64,000 nucleotides of DNA from Steinernema hermaphroditum (taxonomy: Eukaryota > Nematoda > Chromadorea > Rhabditida > Steinernematidae). The notes beneath the pieces are model-generated. The model was not told the DNA's origin and searched no databases. It saw only the letters and a program-made list of their open reading frames with translations. The stretch's first letter is position 1. Every line of letters starts with the position of its first letter. Below are positions 31,701 to 39,868 of the stretch, piece after piece. The translations under genes were made by a program, and so were the position numbers. The DNA lies in contig CM059623.1 in assembly GCA_030435675.1 (NCBI GenBank), positions 14,168,092-14,232,091 of the forward strand, read 5' to 3'.

Positions 31701-34700
31701 CTTTGCATGTGTTTGTCGACGCATCCAAACGGGCCTACTCGTTTATCATCTACATCCGATCGACTTCCCCAGACGGAGTTCATGTAACCCCAATCTTCGC
31801 CAAGAGCAAAGTAGCGCCCAAGAAGGAATTATCGATCCCTCGTTTGGAACTAGTCGCGTTCACGGCGGGAGTTAACGGCCTTCAATTTGTCCAAAGGGAA
31901 TTGGACATGGAGTTCGACGGGAAAATAGTTTGGAGCGACTCCACATGTGTACTGCATTGGATCAAATCCAGCAAACCACAGCAACGTTTCGTCGAGAACC
32001 GCTTGAAGGTCATTCGGGAGGCGAAGGACACTACATTTCGTCACGTACCTACAGATTCCAACCCCGCCGACATTGGTAGTCGAGGAATCTCGCCACGAGA
32101 CCTCGCATCTAACAAACTCTGGTGGGACGGACCTGAATGGTTGTCACAAGATGAGTCACATTGGCCACAAGAGCTCCTCGTTAATCCTCCACCCACTGAG
32201 GAGTACACAAAAGAAGAGCTTCGGGACATTGAGATCGGCAAGGCTGAGGCTTTCGCGACCAGCTGCAAGCCTGTCGACTACGACGACTTCGTCGATCCTC
32301 GGAAATTTTCATCTTGGATGCGTCTCTGCCGCCACGTAGCCATGATCATTCGCATTATTGGCATGGTGGTCTTCCGCTGTAACAACCGCCCCCTGGCAAG
32401 GTGGTTTCTTCGAACGACTAGTAGGACTCGTTAAGAGCTCCCTAAAAAGAGCAATCGGACGGAAGATACTCCAGTTCGACGAAATGAGTTCCCTTGTAGC
32501 AGACGTGGAAGCGATCGTCAACAGCAGACCTCTGACCCACATCTACGATGACTTCCGATCCGGGTCGATCCTTCGTCCGATCGACTTCCTGATCCCTAAC
32601 GCTCAGCCTGGCCTCTGCCTCATTGAGACAGCCGACAGTTCAGACCCCACATGGCTTCCTCCACAGGCCACCAGTCGTGATAAGCTGCTCGCTCATTGGG
32701 AGAAGACATCAACGCTACAGCAAAAGTTCTGGGATCTGTGGCACATGGAGTACCTTCACAGTCTCCAGGAACGAGCGCAACGTTTCCATAAAGGGCCTCG
32801 AAGCCAAGTGCATGCCGTACCGGAAGTGGGTGAAATCGTAATCTTGGAAGAGGAGAACATCCCCAGAGGTTCATGGAAACTAGCGAAGGTTGTGGAAGTT
32901 TGCCGCAGTCCCGACAATTACATTCGCTCCGCGAAGGTTCAATTGCCGAACCGGCACATCTTACGTCGGCCAGTCAACCGACTGTACCCCATGGAAGTAA
33001 ATCGGTCGACCGACGACGAACCACACCACACTTCTCTAGTCGCAGCTGCAGCCTCACCTCGGAGGAAATTCCCATTTTTCCTCATCGCTGCCCTCTGTCT
33101 TCTCAGTTTCTCTCCGGCCTCGGAAGCCGCACCCTGCGCATCAGACCTGACACGTCAGAACCGCCCCATTCACTATCAGACATGTGTGAAGGAAGGTTAC
33201 GCCGTGTTCAATGACACAAATGGACACCTCTGCGGCAGAAAAATCTCATGCGCTCAGGGGCATCTCAGACTCGACGACTCGACAGAAAATTCATCATCAA
33301 TCTGCCGCGAAGAGTGCACATGCCCAACAGGAGCAGCAGGATGCAGCTTCTACACAGGCGAGGACACCTCCCTGTCGACCACCTCTTTCGCGAACACAGT
33401 CGCGATTCTCAAAAACATGGCCCCACAAATGTGCGCCATCGGGCAGTTCAGCAGCGAGTGCAACCCGAAGCCCGTCATGATGCGACTTCCCGAAGTCCTC
33501 CTCTACGATGATACCTGGCATTTCGTCTCGGAGCTCCAACTGAACTTCCGTGAGACCGACATCAAGGAGTTCACTTGCATTGGGGAGGGTCCGATCACCG
33601 GATCTAGCCGTTACTGCGAGAACAACGGGTGCTATGAAAACGGTACGCAGTTCTGTTACTACGACAAGCCGGAGATCGTGGAGATCCAGAGCGACCTCGG
33701 AAGTGTTCCCATCAAGGCCTGGAGATTCTCAAGTGTAGCAGCATACACAAGCAGTCTGGAACACAAGGAACACCAGTTTTCCATCAACGCCTCCTGCATT
33801 AGGGGTGGGGTTCAAGTTGCTACTTCAACACTCATGGAAGTAGTCGAAGTTTGCACTTCACTGCGTTGCTTCTACCTCAGGCAAGTGAAGGATGCCACCA
33901 GCCTTCTCCTAACTCCGAACATCACGCTCTACGAATACAAGACAACTATCAAGTTCTGGAGACATGGGAAGCTTGCACAGAAGATGCAGCGCGTTTGCCC
34001 AGCGAACCCATTCTGCGAAACGCTGTCGTGCACTTTTTGCCTCGAACGAGTGTACAACCCTCAGTGTGCCTCTTGGCTAGAAACCATCGCCGTTGTCCTC
34101 ACCATCTACATCTTCATCTCGATCTTCAGTCGACTCCTTTCTATCTTACTGAAAGCAGTGGCATGTGCTGGGATCGCACTCCATGTCATCAAGTCATTCG
34201 CGAGAGGGGTCTGGACGGTCTTCAAACGGCTCCTCTGCTGCTGCTGGGCCAGAAGGAGACAGTCATCCACGTCACTGAAGCCTCGGAGGAGAAGGTCGTC
34301 ATTCAGCTACAAACCCCACATGTACCATATCGCCATCGTCACAGCGATCGCACTGCTCAGTACGACGGCTCTCGGCTGCACTGAAGTTACAACCATCACT
34401 GGCCACAGTCACGAATGTCGCACCAAGGCTAACGGTCAGTCAGAGTGCACGTTCACCGAGGCGACCCTCCTATCGCTCGTCCCGTACGCGAGCCCGTCAT
34501 GCATCATGCTGATGGACCACGAGAAGAACATCCTCGCCACGCTCCACGTCTCCATCGACAGCTTGTACTTGGAGTGCCAGCGGAAGTCCGAGTACTTCAC
34601 CAGAGACTTTACGCATCACGTACACTCTGGCAAACGGTGCTTCTCAGCTGGTTCCTGCACCCAGGATAAATGCCTCACAACGCGGACGAACGACATGATC

Positions 34701-36732
34701 CCGGAACTGGATGGGATCGCTAATGACTCCCCCGGACACACTCATTGCACTCCGTCGTGTGGATCCGTCTTCTGCGGATGCTGGTACGACGAGAAAGGTT
34801 GCTTGTTTTACCGAGTGTACGCACGTCCGGAATCAGACAAGATCTACGAAGTTTTCACCTGTCCACTATGGAAGCCGAAGGCACAGATCACCCTACGATT
34901 GGATTACGAGTCAGGCGAACCCTCCGAAGAACACGTCTTCACCATGAGTCCGGGACACAGTGCACGGTGGAACCACCTCACGGCCACGCTCAGCTCCATG
35001 AGCGCGTCGCTCCTCCCAGGACTCATGAATGCCGTGTTCATCACCGATTCAGAAGTTACCGGAACCTTGCGAACTGCCACAGACCCACTACTGACCCAAT
35101 CGTTCAGTGAGCTCCGGTGCGCAACAAAAGACATGGCACGCCGATTCAACTGCTCCCTCTCTCCAGGCGCATGTGACTGCTCCCACGAGGGCTACAAGGT
35201 TGTGTGCAAGTGTCAACCAAATCCACTGGCAGCTCGGTTGGAAGATCCCAAGCATCAGATCCCACAACACATTGGAGATGCCTTTCTTCAAGGACACGGC
35301 GAAAGCCTCCGAGCACACCTCAAAGAAAACGGAGCCGTTCAGCTGCAGCTAAACGTCGAGAAGCTGACTACTTCGAAGCGGATCGACGACAACCAATGTA
35401 CCATCGAACACATCGCTACAGAAGGATGTTACAGCTGCGCAACGGCAGCCGAATTCAGAGCCATCTGTTTCACCGACTTCGGAACGGCAAGAGCACGAAT
35501 CACATGTGAAGGGAACCAAGTCTACATCCCGTGTTCGGCCAATGGATCTACCTCGCTCACGAAGATGCATTTCGACCGTCGGAACATCGACATCACGTGC
35601 TCAGTTACCTGCCCTAAAGGGACATCGACTTTCACACTCCGTACGATACTCGCCTACCTCCCCGCCGAGGAAGTCTCGGAAATTATCGAGGTAACAAGCT
35701 CCCAGATCCAGGAATCGTCAAGGGCCTTATGGATTTGGAACCACCTCCCGTCCTTTAGCATTTCCCCAGCCCTTATTTCGAGCCTCTCATGGGCGCTCAC
35801 CCTCGTAGTCTCTATCCCACTTATTCTTTTTTTTGGCCTCATCGTTCTAAGGACCTTGATCATCACTGTGATCAAAAAGGTCGTCTAACTTCTCCCCACT
35901 GAACCACCGTCCTCGTCGGAGTGTCGCCGACGGCGATAAATTGTTCCCGCCCATTGTACGCTATTGTGTGTTTTTAATTGTGAATAAATCAGTCTTCCTC
36001 TAAGAGAGCTCAACAGGGGGGACGGGACCGAGGCTGTCGAAATTTGGCGGTAATCGAAGCAAATTGAACCGAGTGCTCTTCATGTATCCTTCAGGACTTA
36101 ATCACTACCAGCAAGCCCCACTACCAATTACCTACACACATTGGAAGGTACACCGAAAAATATTAAGAGAAATCCACGAAAAAAAACCTACAGAAGGTCC
36201 ATTGGAGAGAAGCGAAGCATGCGATCTTTTCGATATCTCAAAATACTGATTGACGCCGGCGACGCTATTAGCGATCCTGATATCCGGTGTCCACACCTCC
36301 CACTGCTTGGCCATTGTCATGCGAACCCCGTTGAACTCCGCCGGATCCCAAACGGCCATCTCGTCGCGCCACGTCATGTAGATGTGTCCATTGATGGTGA
36401 TCGTCTGCTCCTGTTGGTTGACAGACAGATGCATGACGTAGATGTGGACCATGATCTCGATGGGAAGCGACTGATTCTTCACGGGGCGCATGCGTCTGAT
36501 GTAGTTTCGGAAGATACGTCTCTGCAGCTCGGTCTGCTCGTCCACATAGGTCCGGTTGGCGATCGCTAAAGTTGGCTTATTTGGGATATGAGGCGGGTCA
36601 TCACATACTTTCGGCATCGGTGATGGAGTCGTCCAAATCAGCGATGGACACTTCCTCGGTTCTCGCTGAGACTAACAGGAAGAAGGTGGCGATTAGCGCG
36701 CCCCAGGTGACGACCGTCGGCGCGGCGACCAT
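25708..36732 (-). CDS. Cys-loop ligand-gated ion channel (LGC type), split by a retroelement in an intron
   Basis: Six exons in transcription order (36609-36732, 36192-36565, 26486-26671, 26317-26438, 26048-26274, 25708-26003) join in phase to 442 residues. Exon 1 encodes a signal peptide (TWGALIATFFLLVSA). Exon 2 has the ligand-binding domain with ITINGHIYMTWRDEMAVWD and EVWTPDIRIANS. Exon 3 starts VEIYPTFSIKMA and holds the Cys-loop, C-KFDYSAYPFDEQS-C, with the canonical 13 spacers. TM1 (IALYYGVALVLPGVVCMLF), TM2-TM3 and a terminal TM4 (SICAVCFFVFSVFISLIFLL) follow. The residues before TM2 (FLMPTSEQSFY) lack the usual GEK, so ion selectivity is uncertain. The intracellular TM3-TM4 loop is short. 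The intron between exons 2 and 3 is 9,520 nt and contains the antisense BEL-type element; all other introns are short. Confidence 0.85.
27323..27416 (+). repeat. 5' LTR (94 bp)
   Basis: Begins TGTCGCCGACGGCGATAAAT and ends CTCAACA. It is identical at all 94 positions to the 3' copy and contains an AATAAA signal. It is unusually short for this superfamily. Confidence 0.85.
27419..27431 (+). promoter_or_regulatory. Primer binding site complementary to tRNA-Gly
   Basis: TGGTGCATCGGCC is the complement of the CCA-tailed 3' end of tRNA-Gly(GCC) (...CCGATGCACCA), 13 bases without mismatch, starting 2 nt after the LTR. tRNA-Gly priming is known in BEL/Pao elements. Confidence 0.8.
27694..28446 (+). 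CDS. Proline/glutamine-rich leader ORF of the retroelement
   Basis: A 250-codon frame ends 10 nt before the gag ATG. The first half is basic and Ser/Arg-rich; the second half is Pro/Gln/Tyr-rich with repeated phrases such as QPYFQPYFQPAVQQQP. No gag-type domain is recognisable. It may be a separate matrix-like or nucleic-acid-binding product, or simply leader sequence; its composition, but no homology, supports coding. The opposite strand is open over the same stretch but looks like a composition shadow. Confidence 0.45.
   Translation: MLSHRPLLDPLTAPSLDLADPFRCPSRRSTKSSSASPAILDRPDPHKRRPSSTIAKAYFTDGYLHEQREYRNRKSARPRFVASRRPPHQCSRSPATRTLREERTTSSRPEARRSSSRGSTAVPKKTVQPAPSPQGPFQPLPIPAQAVLAPQTTDALQRKVVQPPPIQQAHPQLPTTVQAVPAFQPYPLQYGTPYYQPAVHPFQSAAQPYFQPYFQPAVQQQPFLPASVHQAAQPPLQQPLAYYIVSYPPQ
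28457..32434 (+). CDS. Retroelement gag-protease-RT-RNase H polyprotein (integrase missing)
   Basis: A 1325-codon frame. Residues about 155-330 are the BEL-type gag segment (LPKIEIEKFTGDCRRWTEFW ... LSYLRGLLVGDALEAIRGF). Three zinc knuckles follow at 370-435 (CVFCAGSHWNSDC, CARCFKNDHIASAC, CFRCKKGDHNVALC). Then come a retropepsin-like segment (VVFFDPGSDKTYVLED) and reverse transcriptase at about 700-1000, with the catalytic YVDD (GIYVDDVQLS). RNase H-type residues come next (HVFVDASKRAYSF, ELSIPRLELVAF, WSDSTCVLHWI). The frame ends about 30 residues after FSSWMRLCRHVAMIIRIIG, where an integrase should begin. The last ~25 residues are the integrase C-terminal part read in the wrong frame, so an internal deletion also shifted the frame. 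Confidence 0.9.
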   Translation: MSGSYRQQIGLTRQRLEAQIAKSIAFRDTQPSPASTSTRLAATDLLHRLQGSITSLRSLDDKWTSYMQHITDCERRKDEEAHYLRFTTTDDNTGVVNFFETIEEGEDAVAYLRAIINECDYHAPSGPALDTTSAVAPHLSGTAVYGHTTPPVRLPKIEIEKFTGDCRRWTEFWDLFHATVGSSHLDNVTKLSYLRGLLVGDALEAIRGFATTSDNYSLVVDTLQRRFGKQNTILHALHAELHDLPAPNERVHELRKFLEATRRLCRQLTNMGADANHVQIILMIEGKLPKSMLLEICKIKRSTTEWTMEQLLSSMEQLIEIEEEVLARKGDPAAHRKASSIACAAQSRPEFVKPKPKTMRSPRSPCVFCAGSHWNSDCPNYPLQERFARLRALNLCARCFKNDHIASACPRKNPCFRCKKGDHNVALCRQTSIEASAMTVSETNDGADGTLNLEADASEQRMESATHAVFAQKNVILMTAKGTLVNPLDHRQTYEGVVFFDPGSDKTYVLEDVSQRLGLPVVRSETLSVKRFGAPEPQKVTSRVVELGLQTRSGEVMTLRANTSPYVTGALRTIDIGSLSKQLLNNSSVSYITVHSQRATPAVLIGMDYCWNILNAKSERTLPCGYRIFDSLIGPIFTGSESESRSSVDDEEWETLVHNAISTSDECSKLWALDTVGSSPDPEQDDDIEAQKFFERTIRKVGNRYEVQFPFKSANPQLSDNYYLCLGRLKSLYKRLSNEHPELLLPYDSVIKDQQKKGIVELTTAEPEGGLIHYLPHHFVHNPTKPSSKLRVVYDGSAKTKGAFKSINECLLQGPALIANLVGALLRLRRPPIAIVTDIEKAFLQILIAAKDRDLFRFLWLKDPTKPPTSDNILVYRFCRVLFGIICSPFLLAAVILHHLGKYTHPIAKEIETGIYVDDVQLSATTVEEGKEKFHISRQIFSEASMELHGFASNSDELNQFFLDNGQKPIPNLIKVLGIGWNLKNDSLHIRLPSPEELESWTKRTVLQTIARFYDPLGLGSPAALPAKLFLQETWFRQCGWDEILSPELQMIFNDIIKDWHAVEEFSIPRKMFPNANLISRTLHVFVDASKRAYSFIIYIRSTSPDGVHVTPIFAKSKVAPKKELSIPRLELVAFTAGVNGLQFVQRELDMEFDGKIVWSDSTCVLHWIKSSKPQQRFVENRLKVIREAKDTTFRHVPTDSNPADIGSRGISPRDLASNKLWWDGPEWLSQDESHWPQELLVNPPPTEEYTKEELRDIEIGKAEAFATSCKPVDYDDFVDPRKFSSWMRLCRHVAMIIRIIGMVVFRCNNRPLARWFLRTTSRTR
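32358..35888 (+). CDS. Integrase C-terminal remnant fused in frame to an envelope-like glycoprotein
   Basis: This frame overlaps the end of the pol ORF. Its first ~215 codons are the 3' part of a BEL integrase: APWQGGFFERLVGLVK, which contains the last catalytic Glu, then the C-terminal domain to about RPVNRLYPME. The zinc-binding region and both Asp residues of the DDE triad are absent. From about 33067 comes a first Cys-rich ectodomain with its own signal-like helix (FFLIAALCLLSFSPASE) and a membrane region near 34084-34200. From about 34321 a second signal-like helix is followed by another Cys-rich ectodomain and a terminal anchor. This two-part layout and the Cys pattern resemble phlebovirus Gn/Gc-type glycoproteins (G2 family, class II fusion fold). 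Similar env genes are known in nematode BEL elements. Described only; the start codon used in life is unknown. Confidence 0.8.
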   Translation: MAWWSSAVTTAPWQGGFFERLVGLVKSSLKRAIGRKILQFDEMSSLVADVEAIVNSRPLTHIYDDFRSGSILRPIDFLIPNAQPGLCLIETADSSDPTWLPPQATSRDKLLAHWEKTSTLQQKFWDLWHMEYLHSLQERAQRFHKGPRSQVHAVPEVGEIVILEEENIPRGSWKLAKVVEVCRSPDNYIRSAKVQLPNRHILRRPVNRLYPMEVNRSTDDEPHHTSLVAAAASPRRKFPFFLIAALCLLSFSPASEAAPCASDLTRQNRPIHYQTCVKEGYAVFNDTNGHLCGRKISCAQGHLRLDDSTENSSSICREECTCPTGAAGCSFYTGEDTSLSTTSFANTVAILKNMAPQMCAIGQFSSECNPKPVMMRLPEVLLYDDTWHFVSELQLNFRETDIKEFTCIGEGPITGSSRYCENNGCYENGTQFCYYDKPEIVEIQSDLGSVPIKAWRFSSVAAYTSSLEHKEHQFSINASCIRGGVQVATSTLMEVVEVCTSLRCFYLRQVKDATSLLLTPNITLYEYKTTIKFWRHGKLAQKMQRVCPANPFCETLSCTFCLERVYNPQCASWLETIAVVLTIYIFISIFSRLLSILLKAVACAGIALHVIKSFARGVWTVFKRLLCCCWARRRQSSTSLKPRRRRSSFSYKPHMYHIAIVTAIALLSTTALGCTEVTTITGHSHECRTKANGQSECTFTEATLLSLVPYASPSCIMLMDHEKNILATLHVSIDSLYLECQRKSEYFTRDFTHHVHSGKRCFSAGSCTQDKCLTTRTNDMIPELDGIANDSPGHTHCTPSCGSVFCGCWYDEKGCLFYRVYARPESDKIYEVFTCPLWKPKAQITLRLDYESGEPSEEHVFTMSPGHSARWNHLTATLSSMSASLLPGLMNAVFITDSEVTGTLRTATDPLLTQSFSELRCATKDMARRFNCSLSPGACDCSHEGYKVVCKCQPNPLAARLEDPKHQIPQHIGDAFLQGHGESLRAHLKENGAVQLQLNVEKLTTSKRIDDNQCTIEHIATEGCYSCATAAEFRAICFTDFGTARARITCEGNQVYIPCSANGSTSLTKMHFDRRNIDITCSVTCPKGTSTFTLRTILAYLPAEEVSEIIEVTSSQIQESSRALWIWNHLPSFSISPALISSLSWALTLVVSIPLILFFGLIVLRTLIITVIKKVV
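35922..36015 (+). repeat. 3' LTR (94 bp)
   Basis: Identical to the 5' LTR. It is followed directly by GGGGGGACGGGA, which is not a duplicate of the sequence left of the 5' LTR. Confidence 0.85.
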
Positions 36733-37189
36733 TGCATAAACTGACACCCACGGGCGCACAGTTTACGGGGCATCAAATGTCGGCGGGATAAACACTCGAA
36801 AAAACCCAAACAATGACCTACTTGGCCACATTCATCCTCCATTCCTCGTTCTTGTTGACAGTTTATGGACGCTCACAGTGCTTCTAATTGATAAAACACC
36901 CCTTTTACAATAGTCGAAACGATATCGTTCTGAGTGGAACGGGATCACATAGAGCGAGGAAAGGCCAACATGTCCTCAAGAGTGTGTTGGCTTAAAACTG
37001 TGGCTGTTGCAGAGATCAACTTGGAAACAAGCGATGATGCACACTCGGGCAGGACGGGACTCTTTGGGTCATTTGTTTCCACATTTGGCCTCTATTACCG
37101 TGAAATAAAGATGAGCTAGTGTAGTGCCTAAGTGGACCGTGAGTGCTGCCCACTGTATTAACTATTGGGTTGAGGCATGAATAATGGCG
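36733..37189. other. Upstream region of the ion channel gene
   Basis: Contains the presumed channel promoter. No repeat, RNA gene or supported coding frame seen. Confidence 0.35.
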
Positions 37190-37587
37190 CCACCTATCTG
37201 AGATTTGCTCGAGTACAGTAACGTAAATGATTTGGCCTTTCTGCCTCATAATTAAACCACGATGCGTCAACGCAATAGTTGTGCTTCCTCTTTGTCGAGT
37301 TATTTATGTCTATTTTTCTCAGCTGTTTCTGTTTTTCTTTTTCTCAGAGGTATGCCAGTTGATTGATGTCATCCGGTAAATAGGCAGATGGCCCCTTTCT
37401 TCACTGGTGATCTATCAAGGCCAGGGCGACAGTTTTTTACTCTTCTTTTTCTTCCTTATTCAAGGAAAGTTGGCGTTTATCTCTTGGCTTCTTCGTTTGT
37501 TGTTCATTAGAAGACCAGGTACCACTTGTACATTGTGAGTTATAATTTCAACGTCCATTTGAGGTGTCCTCAAATATTCTTATGTAT
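37190..37587 (+). repeat. Duplicated C-type lectin 5' flank, lectin gene lost
   Basis: This stretch closely matches the reverse complement of 52860-53275 (flank of lectin gene 2). From the phrase GTCATCCGGTAAATAGGCAG to CCTCAAATATTCTTATG it also matches 38340-38590 (flank of lectin gene 1). Here it runs into the TTAA-flanked MITE instead of a lectin reading frame. Confidence 0.7.
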
Positions 37588-38291
37588 TTAAAGGGACCCG
37601 GTCATGGATAAAAAAAGTTTTATAAATCGCCTGAAAATTTTTGTCCCCCTGTTTTCGGGGTCGCTGAGCACGGTGGTGAAGTCGGTTTCCCAAAAAACCC
37701 AGTAGTTTTCAAGAAACGGACCTTAGGATTCAGAATGTGTTTTACCGTTGGTCCCGACACGATCTATCCGGCGCGGCACGAGTTGCGCAATATTTTCGTT
37801 CTTTTTGGCCGAAATAGTGACGACCAGCTCTGCGCTTGGGAACATTTTGCTCAGCAGCTTCTGGCGAGTCGAATGAGCCCAGGCGCACCTAGATTGGATA
37901 AGTGCGTAGAAAACGCGGGAACTACGGTCGTGTCCGTCATGCAAGTCGTTTCGGGACCGACGCACCGAGAATTGGACAGCAAAACTGTGTGGATCCTAAG
38001 GTCCGTTTCTTGAAAACTACTGGGAATTTTGACAAACTGATTTCAGCATGATGTTGGGCAGCCTCTAAAACAAGGGCCTGAAACGTTTTCGGAACGAACC
38101 GCGAACTCTGCCTTGCGCTTGAAGGCAAAGTTTGCACGACGTTTTTTGTCTATTTTTTGCTATTTCTCAGAAACTATCATGTTTTCCGAGAAACCGACTT
38201 CACCATCGTGTTCAGCAACCCCGAAAACAGGGGTGTACAAATTTTCAGAAGATTTGAAGAAGTTTTTTTATCCATGACCGGGTCCCTTTAA
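37588..38291. mobile_element. TTAA-flanked MITE (piggyBac-type target site)
   Basis: The ends are inverted copies of AGGGACCCGGTCATGGATAA, about 25 bp perfect. Further imperfect inverted symmetry runs inward (CCCTGTTTTCGGGGTCGCTGA against its complement near 38215, and AGTAGTTTTCAAGAAACGGA against 38000-38025). Each end abuts TTAA (37588-37591, 38288-38291). The 696-bp interior encodes nothing convincing. A paralogous flank at 52.86 kb has a single TTAA at the equivalent point. Confidence 0.85.
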
Positions 38292-38591
38292 TGTCTTAAG
38301 AGATGCTTGCGTCGATTGTTTCGCGCAAACCGTGAATCCTCATTCGTCTCTTACTTTTGTTGATTAGCGTCATCCATCGGATAGGCGGATGGTCCCTTTC
38401 TTCCAGGACACTTGTTTTTTACTTTTAAAGCCAGGACACTTGTTTTTTACTCTTGCTTTCCTTCCTTGTTCAAGCAGACTCAGCGTTTATCTCCTAGCTT
38501 CATCGTTTGTGGTTTTTAAGAGGACCAGGTACCACTTGTACAATGTGAGTTATAATTTTCACGTCCATTTTAAGTGTCCTCAAATATCCTT

Positions 38592-39136
38592 ATGGGTTTG
38601 ATGATATGGCGTTACGTCCTCTTTTCCTTCCTGACACTCTCAGCCTTACTGGCCGAAAATGCTTCCAACAGTATCGTCCAGAATTCTGATTTCTGGTACG
38701 TAATCAATCCAAATCATCTGAGTTTCGAAGAAGCCGAACAATACTGTATCTTACTGAAAGGCCACCTGGCTTCGATCCACAGCGTCTCCGAACAGAAATT
38801 AGTGAAGCAACTGATAAAGCTCCACGGTTTCAATAAATATTATGCAGCGAGACTCGGAGCTGTTCGCCTTCCTAATACCACAACGTTTGCCTGGACCGAC
38901 CAGTCGGCGTGGGATTTCGATGACTGGCAACGCACCGAACCTAGTGTAGCCGAGGGAGAAGACACCGTAACCGTACGTTGTGTTGACAGAAACTTTCAAG
39001 AGAGATACAGGGCCGTGTTTAGATGTTCTTTGGGGGATGGGTGGCAATCGACCGCGAAGAAAATCTAATCTCTGTCTGCAAAGTACCAGCAAGTGCCCTA
39101 CGCAAGGCCATGAAGAAATTAATCAACAACGACTAG
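38592..39136 (+). CDS. Secreted small C-type lectin-like protein 1
   Basis: Two exons (38592-38966, 39023-39136) give 162 residues. A signal peptide (IWRYVLFSFLTLSALLAENA) is followed by a C-type lectin-like fold: FWYVINPNHLSFEEAEQYC, then LLKGHLASIHS and FAWTDQSAWDFDDW. After the 56-nt intron the end reads FGGWVAIDREENLISVCKVP. The intron is supported by conservation: in the paralogue at 52.2 kb the same GTAACCGT donor and GTTTAG acceptor are kept, and the exon-2 frame is conserved while the intron frame is not. Only the first and last of the four usual Cys are obvious, and no EPN/QPD motif is present, so calcium-dependent sugar binding is doubtful. It is likely secreted; such proteins in nematodes often act in gut or immunity. 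Confidence 0.75.
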
Positions 39137-39868
39137 TTCTCGCTGGATTCAATTCGAATCTATGCGGACGACATCATCAAGTTGAATTTATCCCGACAAA
39201 TGGCAAAAGTAAATGATAAATATGTTTTCTGAACACATATGAAAACAAAAAAAAAAAAACATGCACCGCCCGATATATGTATCAAAGCCAGGGCGGTCGT
39301 TTTTTACTATTGCTTTTCTTCCTTGTTTCAAGGCGACTCGGCGTTTATCTCTTGTCTTATTCGCTTGCTTCATTAGAAAGACAAGTAAACCCCGTTAGGC
39401 GCGTGCTCCCGTGTCATCTTTAAGATATCTTAAGGTTTTAATGCAATGAGGCAAACCATGTAGCACGCAATTATGCGCGACCTCCATTAGTATCTACACA
39501 GACCTACGAGGGTATGAGAGTGGGCTAGTTCGGCTGTCTCGCCAAGTCGCTCATCACAACTACACGGCCACCGGTGCCGCCCTCTCATGTCTAAGAATCG
39601 CTCCAATTCCGAAGTCTGCATCGCCAGCCGTCCCAATGAAGAGATAGCACCTCGTTCACTTTGCTTCGTCATCATGACGTCACCGGATATTTAAATGTTA
39701 AACGGCCGATCGATCATGCTCACAATGACCAGATCTTTTCCTTTGTCCCTTAACAATAGCTTATAGTTGCTAGCGAATGCAAAACATCGGGTATCCGAAG
39801 CCGAAGCCATGCGCAATAATTTATTACCACAAACTTCATCAACAGGCAATAATTCTCATCACCATCAA
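39137..39868. other. Interval with a partial copy of the lectin 5' flank
   Basis: 39275-39385 repeats part of the lectin upstream flank (CCAGGGCGGTCGTTTTTTAC ... GGCGTTTATCTCTTG). The remainder shows no supported feature. Confidence 0.45.

Larger units (their letters stand above)
27323..36015 (+). mobile_element. BEL/Pao-type LTR element with envelope-like gene and deleted integrase core
   Basis: Two identical 94-bp direct repeats (TG...CA) bound about 8.7 kb. A tRNA-Gly-type primer binding site lies 2 nt inside the left repeat. The order is: Pro/Gln-rich ORF, gag with zinc knuckles, aspartic protease, reverse transcriptase, RNase H, integrase C-terminal part, and a large envelope-like glycoprotein. 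This order and the protein families are those of BEL/Pao elements of the Cer-type that have captured a phlebovirus-like envelope. The element is antisense to its host channel gene. No target-site duplication is visible (ATTTA on the left, GGGGG on the right), and no clear polypurine tract precedes the right repeat. The integrase catalytic core is absent, so it cannot transpose on its own. Confidence 0.88.

Noticed and set aside
37150..37185. TATTGGGTTGAGGCATG resembling the mariner-type TIR at 16.6 kb
   Set aside because: Similarity ends after about 9 bases and no partner end is nearby.
37735..38013. 92-codon plus frame inside the TTAA MITE
   Set aside because: It crosses the inverted-repeat sequence, has no transposase motif, and the relic at 20.2 kb does not keep it open.
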